Assembly (NCBI RefSeq): GCF_012927245.1
Contig: NZ_JABBGE010000016.1
Coordinates: 1-64,000, forward strand
Source: Streptomyces sp. R302
GTDB lineage: Bacteria > Actinomycetota > Actinomycetes > Streptomycetales > Streptomycetaceae
Reading direction: 5' to 3'
DNA length: 64,000 nucleotides
Every line of letters starts with the position of its first letter. Within the stretch, counting starts at the first letter, position 1. Both the position numbers and the translations under genes were made by a program. The notes beneath the pieces are model-generated. The model was not told the origin of the DNA. It made no database searches and saw only the letters and a program-made list of their open reading frames with translations. This document shows positions 7,523-16,871 of the stretch, one piece after another.

Positions 7523-9729
7523 GAGGAGGCGTCGTCCTTCTGCTCGTCCTCGCCCTCGATCACGGGGATCAGGGAGAGCTTGCCGCGCTGGTCGATCTCG
7601 GCGATCTCGACCTGGACCTTGGAGCCGATCGCGAGCACGTCCTCGACGTTCTCCACGCGCTTGCCGCCGGCGAGCTTGCGGATCTGCGAGATGTGCAGCA
7701 GGCCGTCCTTGCCCGGGAGCAGGGAGACGAAGGCACCGAAGGTGGTGGTCTTGACGACCGTGCCCAGGTAGCGCTCGCCGACCTCCGGCATGGTCGGGTT
7801 GGCGATGCCGTTGATCGTGGCGCGGGCGGCCTCGGCCTGCGAGCCGACCTGGGCACCGATGTAGATGGTGCCGTCGTCCTCGATCGTGATCTCGGCGCCG
7901 GTGTCCTCCTGGATCTGGTTGATCATCTTGCCCTTGGGGCCGATGACCTCGCCGATCTTGTCCACGGGGATCTTGACGGTGATGATCCGCGGGGCGTTGG
8001 GGGACATCTCGTCCGGGGTGTCGATCGCTTCCATCATCACGTCGAGGATGTGGAGGCGGGCGTCGCGGGCCTGCTTGAGGGCCGCGGCCAGGACGGAGGC
8101 CGGGATGCCGTCCAGCTTGGTGTCGAGCTGGAGGGCGGTGACGAACTCCTTCGTACCGGCGACCTTGAAGTCCATGTCGCCGAAGGCGTCCTCCGCACCG
8201 AGGATGTCGGTGAGGGCGACGTAGTGCGTCTCGCCGTTGATCTCCTGGGAGATCAGGCCCATGGCGATGCCGGCGACGGGGGCCTTGAGCGGCACACCGG
8301 CGTTCAGCAGCGACATGGTGGAGGCGCAGACCGAGCCCATCGACGTCGAGCCGTTGGAGCCGAGGGCCTCGGACACCTGACGGATCGCGTAGGGGAACTC
8401 CTCGCGGGTCGGGAGGACCGGCACGATCGCGCGCTCGGCGAGCGCGCCGTGGCCGATCTCGCGGCGCTTCGGGGAGCCGACGCGGCCGGTCTCGCCGACG
8501 GAGTACGGCGGGAAGTTGTAGTTGTGCATGTACCGCTTGCGGGTCACCGGGGAGAGGGTGTCCAGCTGCTGCTCCATGCGGAGCATGTTGAGGGTGGTGA
8601 CGCCCAGGATCTGGGTCTCGCCACGCTCGAACAGGGCGGAGCCGTGCACGCGCGGGATGGCCTCGACCTCGGCGGCGAGCGTACGGATGTCCGTGACGCC
8701 GCGGCCGTCGATGCGGACCTTGTCCTTGATGACGCGCTCGCGGACCAGGGCCTTGGTCAGGGAGCGGTAGGCGGCGGAGATCTCCTTCTCGCGGCCCTCG
8801 AAGGCCGGGAGGAGCTTCTCGGCGGCGACCTCCTTGACGCGGTCGAGCTCGGCCTCGCGGTCCTGCTTGCCGGCGATGGTGAGCGCCTGGGCCAGCTCGC
8901 CGCGGACGGCGTCGGAGAGCGCGGCGTACACGTCGTCCTGGTAGTCCAGGAAGATCGGGAACTCGGCCTCGGGCTTGGCGGCCTTGGCGGCCAGGTCGGC
9001 CTGGGCCTTGCAGAGGACCTTGATGAACGGCTTCGCGGCCTCCAGGCCGGCGGCGACGACCTCCTCGGTCGGCGCCTCGGCGCCGCCCTTGACGAGGGTG
9101 ATGGTCTGCTCGGTGGCCTCGGCCTCGACCATCATGATCGCGACGTCGCCGTCCTCCAGGACGCGACCGGCGACGACCATGTCGAAGACGGCGTCCTCGA
9201 GCTCGGTGTGCGTCGGGAACGCGACCCACTGGCCCTTGATCAGCGCGACGCGGACGCCGCCGATCGGGCCGGAGAAGGGCAGGCCGGCCAGCTGGGTGGA
9301 CGCGGACGCGGCGTTGATCGCCACGACGTCGTACAGGTGGTCGGGGTTGAGCGCCATGATCGTGGCGACGACCTGGATCTCGTTGCGCAGGCCCTTCTTG
9401 AAGGACGGGCGCAGCGGGCGGTCGATCAGACGGCAGGTGAGGATGGCGTCCTCGGAGGGACGGCCCTCACGGCGGAAGAAGGAGCCGGGGATCTTGCCGG
9501 CCGCGTACATCCGCTCCTCGACGTCCACCGTGAGGGGGAAGAAGTCGAGCTGGTCCTTGGGGCGCTTCGAGGCGGACGTCGCCGACAGCACCATGGTGTC
9601 GTCGTCCAGGTAGGCGACGGCGGAGCCGGCGGCCTGACGGGCCAGACGGCCGGTCTCGAAGCGGATGGTGCGGGTGCCGAAGGTGCCGTTGTCGATGACG
9701 GCCTCGGCGTAGTGGGTCTCGTTCTCCAC
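7519..9729 (-). CDS. gpsI: Polyribonucleotide nucleotidyltransferase (PNPase)
   Basis: A 736-aa phosphorolytic 3'-5' exoribonuclease and polymerase, the main 3'-tail polymerase in Streptomyces, where it is often called gpsI or pnp. There are two RNase PH-like halves separated by a helical domain. A KH domain follows (the IGEVIGPKGKMI loop, near residue 590), then an S1 domain (GTVVKTTTFGAFV, near residue 660), and an acidic tail. GTG at 9729 has AGGAG eight to ten bases upstream. It lies downstream of rpsO with a hairpin between, the classic rpsO-pnp arrangement in which pnp expression is controlled by RNase III and read-through. Confidence 0.96.
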   Translation of the reverse strand: MENETHYAEAVIDNGTFGTRTIRFETGRLARQAAGSAVAYLDDDTMVLSATSASKRPKDQLDFFPLTVDVEERMYAAGKIPGSFFRREGRPSEDAILTCRLIDRPLRPSFKKGLRNEIQVVATIMALNPDHLYDVVAINAASASTQLAGLPFSGPIGGVRVALIKGQWVAFPTHTELEDAVFDMVVAGRVLEDGDVAIMMVEAEATEQTITLVKGGAEAPTEEVVAAGLEAAKPFIKVLCKAQADLAAKAAKPEAEFPIFLDYQDDVYAALSDAVRGELAQALTIAGKQDREAELDRVKEVAAEKLLPAFEGREKEISAAYRSLTKALVRERVIKDKVRIDGRGVTDIRTLAAEVEAIPRVHGSALFERGETQILGVTTLNMLRMEQQLDTLSPVTRKRYMHNYNFPPYSVGETGRVGSPKRREIGHGALAERAIVPVLPTREEFPYAIRQVSEALGSNGSTSMGSVCASTMSLLNAGVPLKAPVAGIAMGLISQEINGETHYVALTDILGAEDAFGDMDFKVAGTKEFVTALQLDTKLDGIPASVLAAALKQARDARLHILDVMMEAIDTPDEMSPNAPRIITVKIPVDKIGEVIGPKGKMINQIQEDTGAEITIEDDGTIYIGAQVGSQAEAARATINGIANPTMPEVGERYLGTVVKTTTFGAFVSLLPGKDGLLHISQIRKLAGGKRVENVEDVLAIGSKVQVEIAEIDQRGKLSLIPVIEGEDEQKDDASS

Positions 9730-9952
9730 TATGGGTTTCTCCTACGTTCGTCTTTGGTCCGTGCGCCCGTGTGGCGCGGGACGGGTGCGGGAGAAGCGGT
9801 GGGAGTGGCGGGCCGGTCTTCGATCGAAGCACCCGGGATAGGTCCGGGGGCCACTACCGAGGACCGGCGGCGTGCCGGCTGCTTCTCGCGCGGGTTGTGG
9901 CGTTCTGCGACCAGAGTAATTGCCGGTCGGTACTTCGCGCACGTACAGCAAA

Positions 9953-9985
9953 GGGAGCGGCCCCCTGAAAGTGGGAACCGCTCCC
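9953..9985 (-). terminator. rpsO-gpsI intergenic hairpin
   Basis: Perfect 8-bp stem (9953-9960 with 9978-9985), 12 bases past the rpsO stop. In Streptomyces this spacer contains an attenuating terminator and RNase III processing sites upstream of pnp, so it is probably a leaky terminator and regulatory hairpin. The rest of the 267-base gap shows no further gene. Confidence 0.65.
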
Positions 9986-9996
9986 TTCACGGCGTC

Positions 9997-10287
9997 TTAC
10001 TTGGCGCCGCCGGCCGCACCGCGGCGGATGCCGAGGCGGTCGACCAGCGTACGGAAGCGCTGGATGTCCTTCTTGGCCAGGTACTGCAGCAGGCGGCGGC
10101 GCTGACCGACCAGGATCAGCAGACCACGACGGGAGTGGTGGTCGTGCTTGTGGGTCTTGAGGTGCTCGGTCAGGTCCGAGATGCGGCGGGACAGCATGGC
10201 GACCTGGACCTCGGGGGAGCCGGTGTCGCCCTCCTTGGTGCCGAACTCGGCCATGATCTGCTTCTTGACGGCGGCGTCGAGAGCCAC
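9997..10287 (-). CDS. rpsO: 30S ribosomal protein S15
   Basis: A 96-aa S15 that binds the central domain of 16S rRNA early in small-subunit assembly. Residues such as GSPEVQVA, LTEHLKTHKHDHHSRRGLL and RRLLQYL match the family closely. The C-terminal tail GAAGGAK is slightly longer than in E. coli. The GTG start at 10287 has TGAGGAG upstream. It is followed by gpsI. Confidence 0.96.
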   Translation of the reverse strand: MALDAAVKKQIMAEFGTKEGDTGSPEVQVAMLSRRISDLTEHLKTHKHDHHSRRGLLILVGQRRRLLQYLAKKDIQRFRTLVDRLGIRRGAAGGAK

Positions 10288-10451
10288 GCGGTTCTCCTCA
10301 GGTTGTGCCCACGAGTGCCCCTGGTCTACGTCTCAGGGGAGCTTCCGTGACTCGGGAGCGAAGGTCCGATGCGCGCTGCTCCCCGAGGCGGGATCTCGCC
10401 TGCTTCCGGGAGGGCGCACACAAGCGGCCGTCACACAGCGTACCAGGCGGC

Positions 10452-11951
10452 TCAGGAGGTGAGCGCCCGGATGGAGTGGTAGACGTCGAAGACCGCGAGG
10501 CAGAGCGGCAGCAGCGTGAGCAGCACGAACGTCTCGGCGATCTCCAGGAAGCGGCCCCAGAAGGGGGTGACGCCCTTGCGCGGGACGATCAGGCCGATGG
10601 CCGTGAGGAGCGCGGCGACGGCGGCGATGGCGGCGGAGAGCCAGACGGTACGGATGTCGAGCGCGGTGCCGTCGCCCTTCAGGGCCTCCAGGAGGAGCTC
10701 GGTCGGCGGGTTCAGGGCGAGGCCGAGTCCGAGCAGGACGAGGGAGCCGAGGCCGGCCGCGAGGGCGCAGCCGACCTGCGCGGTGTAGCGGAAGAGGTGG
10801 GCGCGCATCAGCATCGCGACACCGGTGGCGAGGGCGAGGAGCTGTCCCCAGACGGTGTCGGAGAAGCCGAGGACGGCGGCGGAGCCGACGGCGACGAGCG
10901 CGCAGCCGCCGACGAGGCCGACGAGCAGTTCGTGGCCGCGGCGGGCCTGGGCGGCGATCCGGGCGGCGTCGACCGGGCCCTGGGGCTCGGCCTCGGAGCC
11001 GTATCCGCCGACGGCGGTCCGGGGCGGTTCGAAGCCGATGGGGAGGCGGGCGAAGCGGGTGGAGAGGCCGGGCAGGAAGGCGAGCGCGCCGACCGCGAAG
11101 GGGGCGCAGACGGCGGCGGTCTCGGCCGGGGTGAGCCGGGTGAGGATGGCGGCGAAGGCGACCAGCACGCCGACGGCGGAGGCGAGGGCGAAGGCGACGA
11201 AGGGGCCGTCCCCGCCGGGCGAGACGATCGTGAGGATCACGGCGCAGACGAGGACGGCGGTGCAGGCGAGGAGGAACTGGAGCTTGCCGATGCCCTGGCC
11301 GGCGGCGAGGGCGAGCACTCCGGAGCCGGCGACGGCGGCGTTCGCCATCGCGCCGGTGCCGAGGGCCACGGCGGAGCCGCGGTCGTCGTAGACGCGGGCG
11401 CGGACGGCGGCGAGCGCGAGCAGCAGGACGGCGGTGACGCCGGCCAGGACACCGGGCAGGCCGTGCATGTCGTGGCGGGGCTCGGACGTCCACAGGACGA
11501 AGGCGAGCAGGACGAGGAGGATCGCGCCGCCGAAGAGGCCGGCGCCGCGCATCAGGGCGTCGGTCCACAGCGTGCGGTCCTTGGCGACGGCGGAGGCGAC
11601 CGCGTCGGAGACGTCGTCGAAGACGGCCGGGGGCAGCGACTCGGCGAAGGGGCGCAGGCTCAGCAGTTCGCCGTCGAGGATGCGCTGGGCGGCCAGCGAG
11701 CGGCTGCCGTCGAGGACGGTGCCGTCGCGGCGCACCAGGTGGTACCCGACGGGGGCGCCGGGCGCCGGGGTCTGGCCGGAGAGGCGGAGCACCTCCGGGT
11801 AGAGGTCGGCGAGGGCGACGTCCTCGGGGAGGGCGACGTCGACGCGGCCGTCGGGCGCGACGACGGTGATCCGGCAGAAGCCGGTGCCGCCGTGGAACAC
11901 GGTGGTGGGAGCCGACTGGCCGGCTCCGCCGGCCGTGCCTTGGGCCGTCAT
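10452..11951 (-). CDS. eccD: Type VII secretion integral membrane protein EccD
   Basis: A 499-aa ESX core channel component. Residues 1-100 form the ubiquitin-like cytosolic domain (CRITVVAPDGRVDVALP, then LYPEVLRL). About eleven hydrophobic segments fill the rest, starting near residue 115. This is the EccD/YukD-plus-YueB-type architecture, and the protein is predicted to form the dimeric membrane vestibule of the secretion pore. ATG at 11951 is used; a GTG two codons upstream is also possible because GAGGGG lies six bases before it. It is divergent from eccC, and the shared 280-base intergenic region must drive both. Confidence 0.9.
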   Translation of the reverse strand: MTAQGTAGGAGQSAPTTVFHGGTGFCRITVVAPDGRVDVALPEDVALADLYPEVLRLSGQTPAPGAPVGYHLVRRDGTVLDGSRSLAAQRILDGELLSLRPFAESLPPAVFDDVSDAVASAVAKDRTLWTDALMRGAGLFGGAILLVLLAFVLWTSEPRHDMHGLPGVLAGVTAVLLLALAAVRARVYDDRGSAVALGTGAMANAAVAGSGVLALAAGQGIGKLQFLLACTAVLVCAVILTIVSPGGDGPFVAFALASAVGVLVAFAAILTRLTPAETAAVCAPFAVGALAFLPGLSTRFARLPIGFEPPRTAVGGYGSEAEPQGPVDAARIAAQARRGHELLVGLVGGCALVAVGSAAVLGFSDTVWGQLLALATGVAMLMRAHLFRYTAQVGCALAAGLGSLVLLGLGLALNPPTELLLEALKGDGTALDIRTVWLSAAIAAVAALLTAIGLIVPRKGVTPFWGRFLEIAETFVLLTLLPLCLAVFDVYHSIRALTS

Positions 11952-12231
11952 AGTCACCTGCTGCTTCCCCTCGTGGTGATCCTGTTCGGCGGGTCCGGGC
12001 GCCGCTCGGCGGCCGCGGACCGCGGGTCGGGCGCCCTGCACCGGATGCCGCGGATATTGCGCTCCGAATGACCCGATTTTTGCGATAGTTCATGGCCACG
12101 CAAATATTTCGGGCCACCCTACCGCCCACCCCTGACCCCGCACCAAAGTAGGATCCCTCCCCGCGGATGGATCCTGTCGCCACGGGGGCGTCTGGAGGAA
12201 CTTTCCGTCCGGCAACGGAAATTGGTGAGCT
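11952..12231. promoter_or_regulatory. Divergent eccD/eccC control region
   Basis: This spacer contains a short AT-richer segment (about 12050-12110, with GCAAATATTTCGG) that stands out from the GC-rich surroundings. TAGGAT at 12149-12154 faces eccC and could serve as a -10, but no matching -35 is visible. Two GGATCC hexamers (12151 and 12170 area) flank a GC-rich centre. No coding frame was recognised in the central part. Confidence 0.35.
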
Positions 12232-15200
12232 GTGAGCCAGATCGTCGTCAAGCGCCCACCGCGGGCCCTGCCGTCCGAAGTGCCTGACGAGCAGGTGCAG
12301 TTGCAACCCCCTCCGGAGCTGCCCCGCGGGCAGCAGGAGGGCGCGCTGATGCAGCTCCTGCCGATGCTCGGCATGGGCGGTTCCGTGGTGTTCTTCTTCA
12401 TGACGCCGAACCCGATCATGCGGATCATGGGCATGGTGATGATCGCGTCGACGGTGGCCATGGCGATCGCGATGCTGGTCCGCTACCGGCGGGGGACGCA
12501 GGGGCAGCTCGCCGACCTGCGGCGCGACTATCTGAAGTACCTGACGCAGACGCGGCGCGCCGTGCTGCGGACGGCGCGGCTCCAGCGGGACGCGCAGTAC
12601 TACCTGCACCCCTCGCCCGAGCAGCTGTGGGCGCTGGTCGCCGAGGGCAGCCGGGTCTGGGAGCGGCGCCTCGGCGACGGCGACTTCGGCCAGGTCCGGG
12701 TCGGTCTCGGCAGCCAGCAGCTGGCGACGCCGCTGATCGCCCCCGAGACGGCGCCGGTGGACGAGCTCGAACCGCTGACCGCCGGGGCGATGCAGCAGTT
12801 CCTCCACGCGCACGGCACGCTCGACGGCCTGCCGATGGCCGTGTCGCTGCGCGCCTTCTACCACCTGACGGTCGGCGGCGAGCCGGAGGCGGCCCGGTCG
12901 ACGGCCCGCGCGATGGTGGGCTCGCTCGCGGCGCTCCACTCCCCCGAGGACCTGGTCGTCGTCGTCGCCACCGGCGACGGCGCGGCCCCCGCCTGGGAGT
13001 GGACGAAGTGGCTGCCGCACGTGCAGGCCCCGGGCCCCGGTGACGGCGCGGGCAGCCGGCGGCTGATCACGACGGACGCGCGCGAGCTGGAGGACCTGGT
13101 CGCCGGGCGCCTCGACGGGCGGCCCCGCTTCCAGGGCCCCAACCACCCGCTGCTCGACTTCCCGCACCTCCTGGTGGTCCTCGACGGGCAGTCCGTGCCG
13201 CAGACCTCGCCGCTCGCCTCGCCGGAGGGCATCCAGGGCGTGACGATCATCGAGGTCGTGGAGGGCCGGGGCGTCGGCACCCGCGGCGACCTGTCCGTGA
13301 TCGTGGAGGGCGGGACGCTGCGCCTCGAATCCGGGCACGGGCACGTGTACGACGGCGCCCCGGACGCGCTGAGCCTGGACGCGGCCGAGGCGCTGGCCCG
13401 GCAGCTGGCGCCGCTGCGGATGGCGGGCGGTTCCGACGACGACGAACCGCTGCTCGCCAACCTCGACTTCACCGACCTGCTGAACCTCGGCGACGCGGCC
13501 TCCGTCGACGTGAGCCGCACCTGGCGGCCGCGGTCCCGCTCCGAGCGGCTGCGCGTGCCGATCGGCGTCGGCGAGGACGGCGTACCCGTGATGCTCGACC
13601 TCAAGGAGGCGGCGCAGGAGGGCATGGGCCCGCACGGCCTGTGCGTCGGCGCCACCGGTTCCGGCAAGTCGGAGCTGCTGCGCACGCTGGTCCTCGGTCT
13701 CGCGGTGACGCACTCCTCGGAGACCCTCAACTTCGTCCTCGCGGACTTCAAGGGCGGTGCCACCTTCGCCGGCATGTCCCAGATGCCGCACGTCGCCGCG
13801 GTGATCACCAACCTGGCGGACGACCTCACCCTGGTGGACCGCATGGGCGACTCCATCCGCGGTGAGCTCAACCGGCGCCAGGAGATGCTGCGCGACGCGG
13901 GCAACTACGCGAACATCCACGACTACGAGAAGGCGCGCGCGGCCGGCGCGCCGCTGCAGCCGATCCCCTCGCTCGTCCTCGTCATCGACGAGTTCTCCGA
14001 GCTGCTGACGGCGATGCCGGACTTCATCGAGATGTTCGTGCAGATCGGCCGCATCGGCCGGTCGCTCGGCGTCCACCTGCTCCTTGCCTCGCAGCGCCTG
14101 GAGGAGGGCCGGCTGCGCGGCCTGGAGACGTACCTCTCCTACCGGATCGGTCTGCGGACCTTCTCGGCGGCCGAGTCGCGGGCGGCGATCGGCGTGCCCG
14201 ATGCGTACTCGCTGCCGAACGTGCCGGGCTCCGGCTACCTGAAGTACGGCACCGACGAGATGGTGCGGTTCAAGGCCGCGTACGTCTCCGGCACCTACCG
14301 CGCCAACCAGCACGCGGCGCTGCCCGGCGGGCCGCTGCCGGTGGACCGGCGGCCGGTGCCCTTCACCGCCGCGCCGGTGCCGGTGCGCTACCTGGAGCCG
14401 GAGGCGCAGGCACGCGTACCCGAGGCGCGGGAGGCGGAGGACGACGCGCTGGCGGACTCGGTGCTCGACGTCATCGTGCGCCGGCTCGAAGGGCGCGGCG
14501 TCGAGGCGCACCAGGTGTGGCTGCCGCCGCTGGACAACCCGCCGGCGCTCGACTCGGTCCTGCCGGGGCTCGCGGGCGTCGAGGGCCGGGGGCTCACCCA
14601 GCCCGGCTACGAGGGCGCGGGCCGGCTCGTCGTCCCGCTCGGCGTCGTCGACAAGCCGTACGAGCAGCGCCGCGACACGCTCTACCGGGACTTCTCCGGC
14701 GCGGCCGGTCACATGCAGATCGTCGGCGGTCCGCAGTCCGGCAAGTCGACGCTGCTGCGGACCCTGATCTCGGCCTTCGCGCTGACGCACACGCCGCACG
14801 AGGTGCAGTTCTACGGCCTCGACTTCGGTGGCGGCGGCATGGCCTCGGTGGCGGGCCTCCCGCACGTCGGCGGCGTCGCCTCCCGGCTCGACCCCGAGCG
14901 GGTGCGGCGCACGGTCGCCGAGGTGTACGGCATCCTGTCCCGGCGCGAGGAGTACTTCCGCAACGCCGGCATCGACTCCATCGGCACCTTCCGCCGGCTG
15001 CGGGCCCGCGGCGACATCTCGGTGACCGAGCAGCCGTGGGGCGACGTCTTCCTGGTCATCGACGGCTGGGGCAACTTCCGCACCGAGTACGAGGGCCTGG
15101 AGGCGGCCGTCGTGGACATCGCGGCCCGCGGCCTCGGCTACGGCATCCACGTGATCATCACGGCCTCGCGCTCCATGGAGGTCCGCGCCAACCTCAAGGA

Positions 15201-16197
15201 CCATCTGATGAACCGCCTGGAGCTGCGGCTCGGCGACACGATGGACTCCGAGCTGGACCGCAAGATCGCCGCGAACGTGCCGACCGGTGTCCCCGGCCGC
15301 GGTCTGACGCCGGAGAAGCTGCACTTCATGGCGGCCGTGCCGCGCATCGACGGCATCAGCTCCGACAGCGACCTCGCCGAGGCGACGGCCGCGATGACCC
15401 AGGAGGTCACCCGGCACTGGACGGCGCCGGGCGCTCCCGAGGTGCGGCTGCTGCCGCGCGAGCTGGACGCGCACACGCTGCCGGCGGGCCACGCGGAGCC
15501 GCGGCGCGGCGTCGCCTTCGCCATCGACGAGAACAACCTGGAACCGGTCTTCGTCGACTTCGACCGCGACCCGTTCTTCCTCGTCTTCGGCGAGAGCGAG
15601 TCGGGCAAGTCGAACCTGCTGCGGCTGATGATCAAGCAGATCTCGGAGCGGTACGACGGGGCCTCGGCGAAGTTCTTCGTCATCGACAACCGGCGCGCGC
15701 TCCTCGACGTCACGCCGGCGAGCCACCTGGCCGAGTACGTCCCCATGTCCAACAACATGGAGCACCACGTCGACGCCCTCGCCGACCTGATGCAACGCCG
15801 CTCCCCGTCCGCCGACGTCACCGCCCAGCAGCTGCGCGACCGCAGCTGGTGGTCGGGCCCGAACCTCTTCGTGGTCGTCGACGACTACGACCTGGTCTCC
15901 ACGTCGAGCGGCAACCCGCTGTCGAAGCTGACGGAACTGCTCCCCTTCGCCCGCGACGTCGGCGTGCGCTTCATCATCGCCCGCAGCGCGGCGGGCGCCA
16001 GCCGCTCCTCGTACGAGTCCTTCATGCAGCGCATGATGGAACTCGGCGCCCAGGGCGTCCTCCTCTCCGGCGACCCCCAGGAAGGCGACGTCCTCGGCGG
16101 CGTCCGCATGCGCCCGATGCCGCCCGGCCGCGGCATCTACGTCTCCCGGCAGCGGGGCAACCCGCTGGTGCAGACGGGGCGGATGGCGGAGCTGTAG
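12232..16197 (+). CDS. eccC: Type VII secretion FtsK/SpoIIIE-type ATPase EccC
   Basis: A 1321-aa motor of the ESX system. Two membrane helices lie within residues 38-82, then come three tandem FtsK/SpoIIIE ATPase domains. Walker A motifs are GATGSGKS (about 474), GGPQSGKST (about 831) and GESESGKSN (about 1119). Walker B strands are VLVIDEF (about 583), FLVIDGW (about 938) and VVVDDYD (about 1212). All three P-loops keep their lysine. It is an unsplit EccC, as in Streptomyces and ESX-4-like systems, rather than the EccCa/EccCb pair. WXG100 substrates bind the third ATPase domain in known systems. GTG at 12232. It is divergent from eccD and heads a block of putative substrates. Confidence 0.95.
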   Translation: MSQIVVKRPPRALPSEVPDEQVQLQPPPELPRGQQEGALMQLLPMLGMGGSVVFFFMTPNPIMRIMGMVMIASTVAMAIAMLVRYRRGTQGQLADLRRDYLKYLTQTRRAVLRTARLQRDAQYYLHPSPEQLWALVAEGSRVWERRLGDGDFGQVRVGLGSQQLATPLIAPETAPVDELEPLTAGAMQQFLHAHGTLDGLPMAVSLRAFYHLTVGGEPEAARSTARAMVGSLAALHSPEDLVVVVATGDGAAPAWEWTKWLPHVQAPGPGDGAGSRRLITTDARELEDLVAGRLDGRPRFQGPNHPLLDFPHLLVVLDGQSVPQTSPLASPEGIQGVTIIEVVEGRGVGTRGDLSVIVEGGTLRLESGHGHVYDGAPDALSLDAAEALARQLAPLRMAGGSDDDEPLLANLDFTDLLNLGDAASVDVSRTWRPRSRSERLRVPIGVGEDGVPVMLDLKEAAQEGMGPHGLCVGATGSGKSELLRTLVLGLAVTHSSETLNFVLADFKGGATFAGMSQMPHVAAVITNLADDLTLVDRMGDSIRGELNRRQEMLRDAGNYANIHDYEKARAAGAPLQPIPSLVLVIDEFSELLTAMPDFIEMFVQIGRIGRSLGVHLLLASQRLEEGRLRGLETYLSYRIGLRTFSAAESRAAIGVPDAYSLPNVPGSGYLKYGTDEMVRFKAAYVSGTYRANQHAALPGGPLPVDRRPVPFTAAPVPVRYLEPEAQARVPEAREAEDDALADSVLDVIVRRLEGRGVEAHQVWLPPLDNPPALDSVLPGLAGVEGRGLTQPGYEGAGRLVVPLGVVDKPYEQRRDTLYRDFSGAAGHMQIVGGPQSGKSTLLRTLISAFALTHTPHEVQFYGLDFGGGGMASVAGLPHVGGVASRLDPERVRRTVAEVYGILSRREEYFRNAGIDSIGTFRRLRARGDISVTEQPWGDVFLVIDGWGNFRTEYEGLEAAVVDIAARGLGYGIHVIITASRSMEVRANLKDHLMNRLELRLGDTMDSELDRKIAANVPTGVPGRGLTPEKLHFMAAVPRIDGISSDSDLAEATAAMTQEVTRHWTAPGAPEVRLLPRELDAHTLPAGHAEPRRGVAFAIDENNLEPVFVDFDRDPFFLVFGESESGKSNLLRLMIKQISERYDGASAKFFVIDNRRALLDVTPASHLAEYVPMSNNMEHHVDALADLMQRRSPSADVTAQQLRDRSWWSGPNLFVVVDDYDLVSTSSGNPLSKLTELLPFARDVGVRFIIARSAAGASRSSYESFMQRMMELGAQGVLLSGDPQEGDVLGGVRMRPMPPGRGIYVSRQRGNPLVQTGRMAEL

Positions 16198-16418
16198 GGG
16201 GGGCCTTCCGGGTGTCCCGCTTCCGAGGTGTCCCGCTCGCGTCGACGACGTACCGGTTTACGGTGCTGCGCGAACGGGACGACCGCCGAGGCGGCCCCCT
16301 GCCCGAAGGGCCGGGCGCTTGCGTCGGCTCTGATTTCCAACGTCAACATTTCCAGCAGTAGATCGATTCGGCATATCCGACACGGCGGAGCGAAAGCACG
16401 CACGGGGGAAGGGGCCTG

Positions 16419-16871
16419 ATGGCCTGGGACGAGTGGGGGCAGATCAAGACGGAGGCTGCGGGACAGTCCTCCACCGCGATGCAGCTGAACCGGGCGCCCG
16501 ACGCGCAGGACCCGGGCGGCGGCTCGCCCGGCGGCGACCTCAAGGTCAGCCAGCAGGACCTCGCCGCCGTCGGCGACGCCGCCTTCAAGCTCTTCGACAA
16601 GCTGGGCAAGGACGGACGCGACGCCTGGTCCATCAGCCAGACGGCGGCCAAGGACCTGCGGACGCAGGGCTTCGACCTGGGCGACGCGATCCACCATGTG
16701 CAGGACCGCTGGGAGAAGCAGCTGAAGACGCTGCTCGACGCCTGCGCGCACATCTCGAACCACATGGACTTCACGCAGAACGCGCACGCGGGCGACGAGC
16801 ACTACATCTACGGCGTCGTCAGCAGCATCGCGACGCTGGACGAGGGCTTCACCGAGAGGACGCAGCGCTGA
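16419..16871 (+). CDS. ESX-associated small helical protein (WXG100-like partner)
   Basis: A 150-aa soluble protein. After a Gly/Ser/Pro-rich N-terminus (to about residue 40) it is almost entirely helical, with the size and heptad-like pattern of a WXG100 hairpin. No classical WXG is at the turn; W68 and W91 lie in DAWSISQ and DRWEKQ. The C-terminal half includes LLDACAHISNHMDFTQNAHAGDE. The stop overlaps the start of the next gene (TGATG), so the two are translationally coupled and probably encode a chaperone/partner pair or co-secreted pair. The 221-base gap from eccC contains an AT-richer segment near 16330-16385 that could hold a promoter. Confidence 0.75.
   Translation: MAWDEWGQIKTEAAGQSSTAMQLNRAPDAQDPGGGSPGGDLKVSQQDLAAVGDAAFKLFDKLGKDGRDAWSISQTAAKDLRTQGFDLGDAIHHVQDRWEKQLKTLLDACAHISNHMDFTQNAHAGDEHYIYGVVSSIATLDEGFTERTQR

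Noticed and set aside
6143..9229. A 1028-codon minus-strand frame including the M16 gene
   Set aside because: The part upstream of 7522 is a shadow of gpsI; the family match begins at GTG 7522 with overlap of the gpsI stop.
10333..15795. An 1820-codon open frame on the minus strand across eccC
   Set aside because: It is antisense to eccC, which has full ATPase motifs. Long open frames on the opposite strand are typical in high-GC DNA.
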